Shown here piece after piece: positions 38,920 to 38,987 of a stretch of 38,987 bases of DNA (its first letter is position 1; every line of letters starts with the position of its first letter). The notes under the pieces are model-generated. The model saw nothing but the letters and a program-made list of their open reading frames with translations. It ran no database searches and was not told the origin of the DNA. The stretch is taken from the NCBI RefSeq assembly GCF_007997035.1, contig NZ_VOSS01000048.1, positions 1 through 38,987 on the forward strand, in the 5' to 3' direction. This DNA comes from Ralstonia sp. TCR112 (GTDB lineage: Bacteria > Pseudomonadota > Gammaproteobacteria > Burkholderiales > Burkholderiaceae). A program made the position numbers and the translations under genes.

Positions 38920-38987
38920 TAGAGGCTGTTTCGTTGTGCGTCTTTTTGGCTTGGTGGTGCATCCCTGTTTCGTACCCTGCCGGGCAC

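Overview
The window looks like chromosomal DNA of a high-GC betaproteobacterium of the Burkholderiaceae, most likely Ralstonia or a close relative. This is inferred from base composition, gene content and the glgX-treZ-malQ-treY gene order; no database search was possible. No rRNA, tRNA, CRISPR array, insertion sequence or phage gene was recognised. One gene (GT90, about 6.36-7.37 kb) is clearly AT-richer than its surroundings.

Layout. 1-1.4 kb: a truncated alpha/beta-hydrolase and an acyl-CoA thioesterase converge on a pair of inverted, perfect DnaA-box sequences. 1.5-6.0 kb: a six-gene copper-handling operon (Cys-motif secreted protein, Met/His-rich secreted protein, TolC-type lipoprotein, two-domain multicopper oxidase, cupredoxin, CusF-like protein), with no inner-membrane pump or adaptor in the window. 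6.0-8.6 kb: GT90 glycosyltransferase, PhyH-type dioxygenase and a 73-residue hypothetical protein with its own terminator. 8.8-10.8 kb: DUF2141 protein plus carotenoid-cleavage-type oxygenase, ending in a 9-bp tandem repeat that reiterates the stop codon. 10.9-13.5 kb: exported M20 peptidase divergent from a LysR regulator, with a LysR-type box between them. 13.5-15.0 kb: AMP nucleosidase. 15.1-19.7 kb: IclR regulator followed by cyclase-family hydrolase, SDR, AtoE-like short-chain fatty acid carrier, muconolactone-isomerase-like and YciI-like proteins, probably one catabolic operon of unknown substrate.

19.75-22.2 kb: polar amino acid ABC importer (binding protein and two permeases, translationally coupled, no ATPase gene). 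22.5-27.1 kb: a signalling neighbourhood holding a 7TM-GGDEF diguanylate cyclase broken by a frameshift, a DynE7-like hotdog thioesterase, a 7TM histidine kinase without a response regulator and a SAM methyltransferase. 27.3-29.5 kb: amidohydrolase lipoprotein and MFS transporter behind a near-perfect 24-bp palindrome. 29.6-38.9 kb: glgX-treZ-malQ-treY, which together turn glycogen or maltodextrin into trehalose. Two of its junctions are ATGA overlaps. The third carries four 8-bp repeats that abut the malQ start codon.

The most interesting items are the IclR-linked catabolic operon, the octamer array in front of malQ, the reiterated-stop repeat, the frameshifted cyclase with its thioesterase/kinase/methyltransferase neighbours, the pumpless copper operon and the inverted DnaA boxes.
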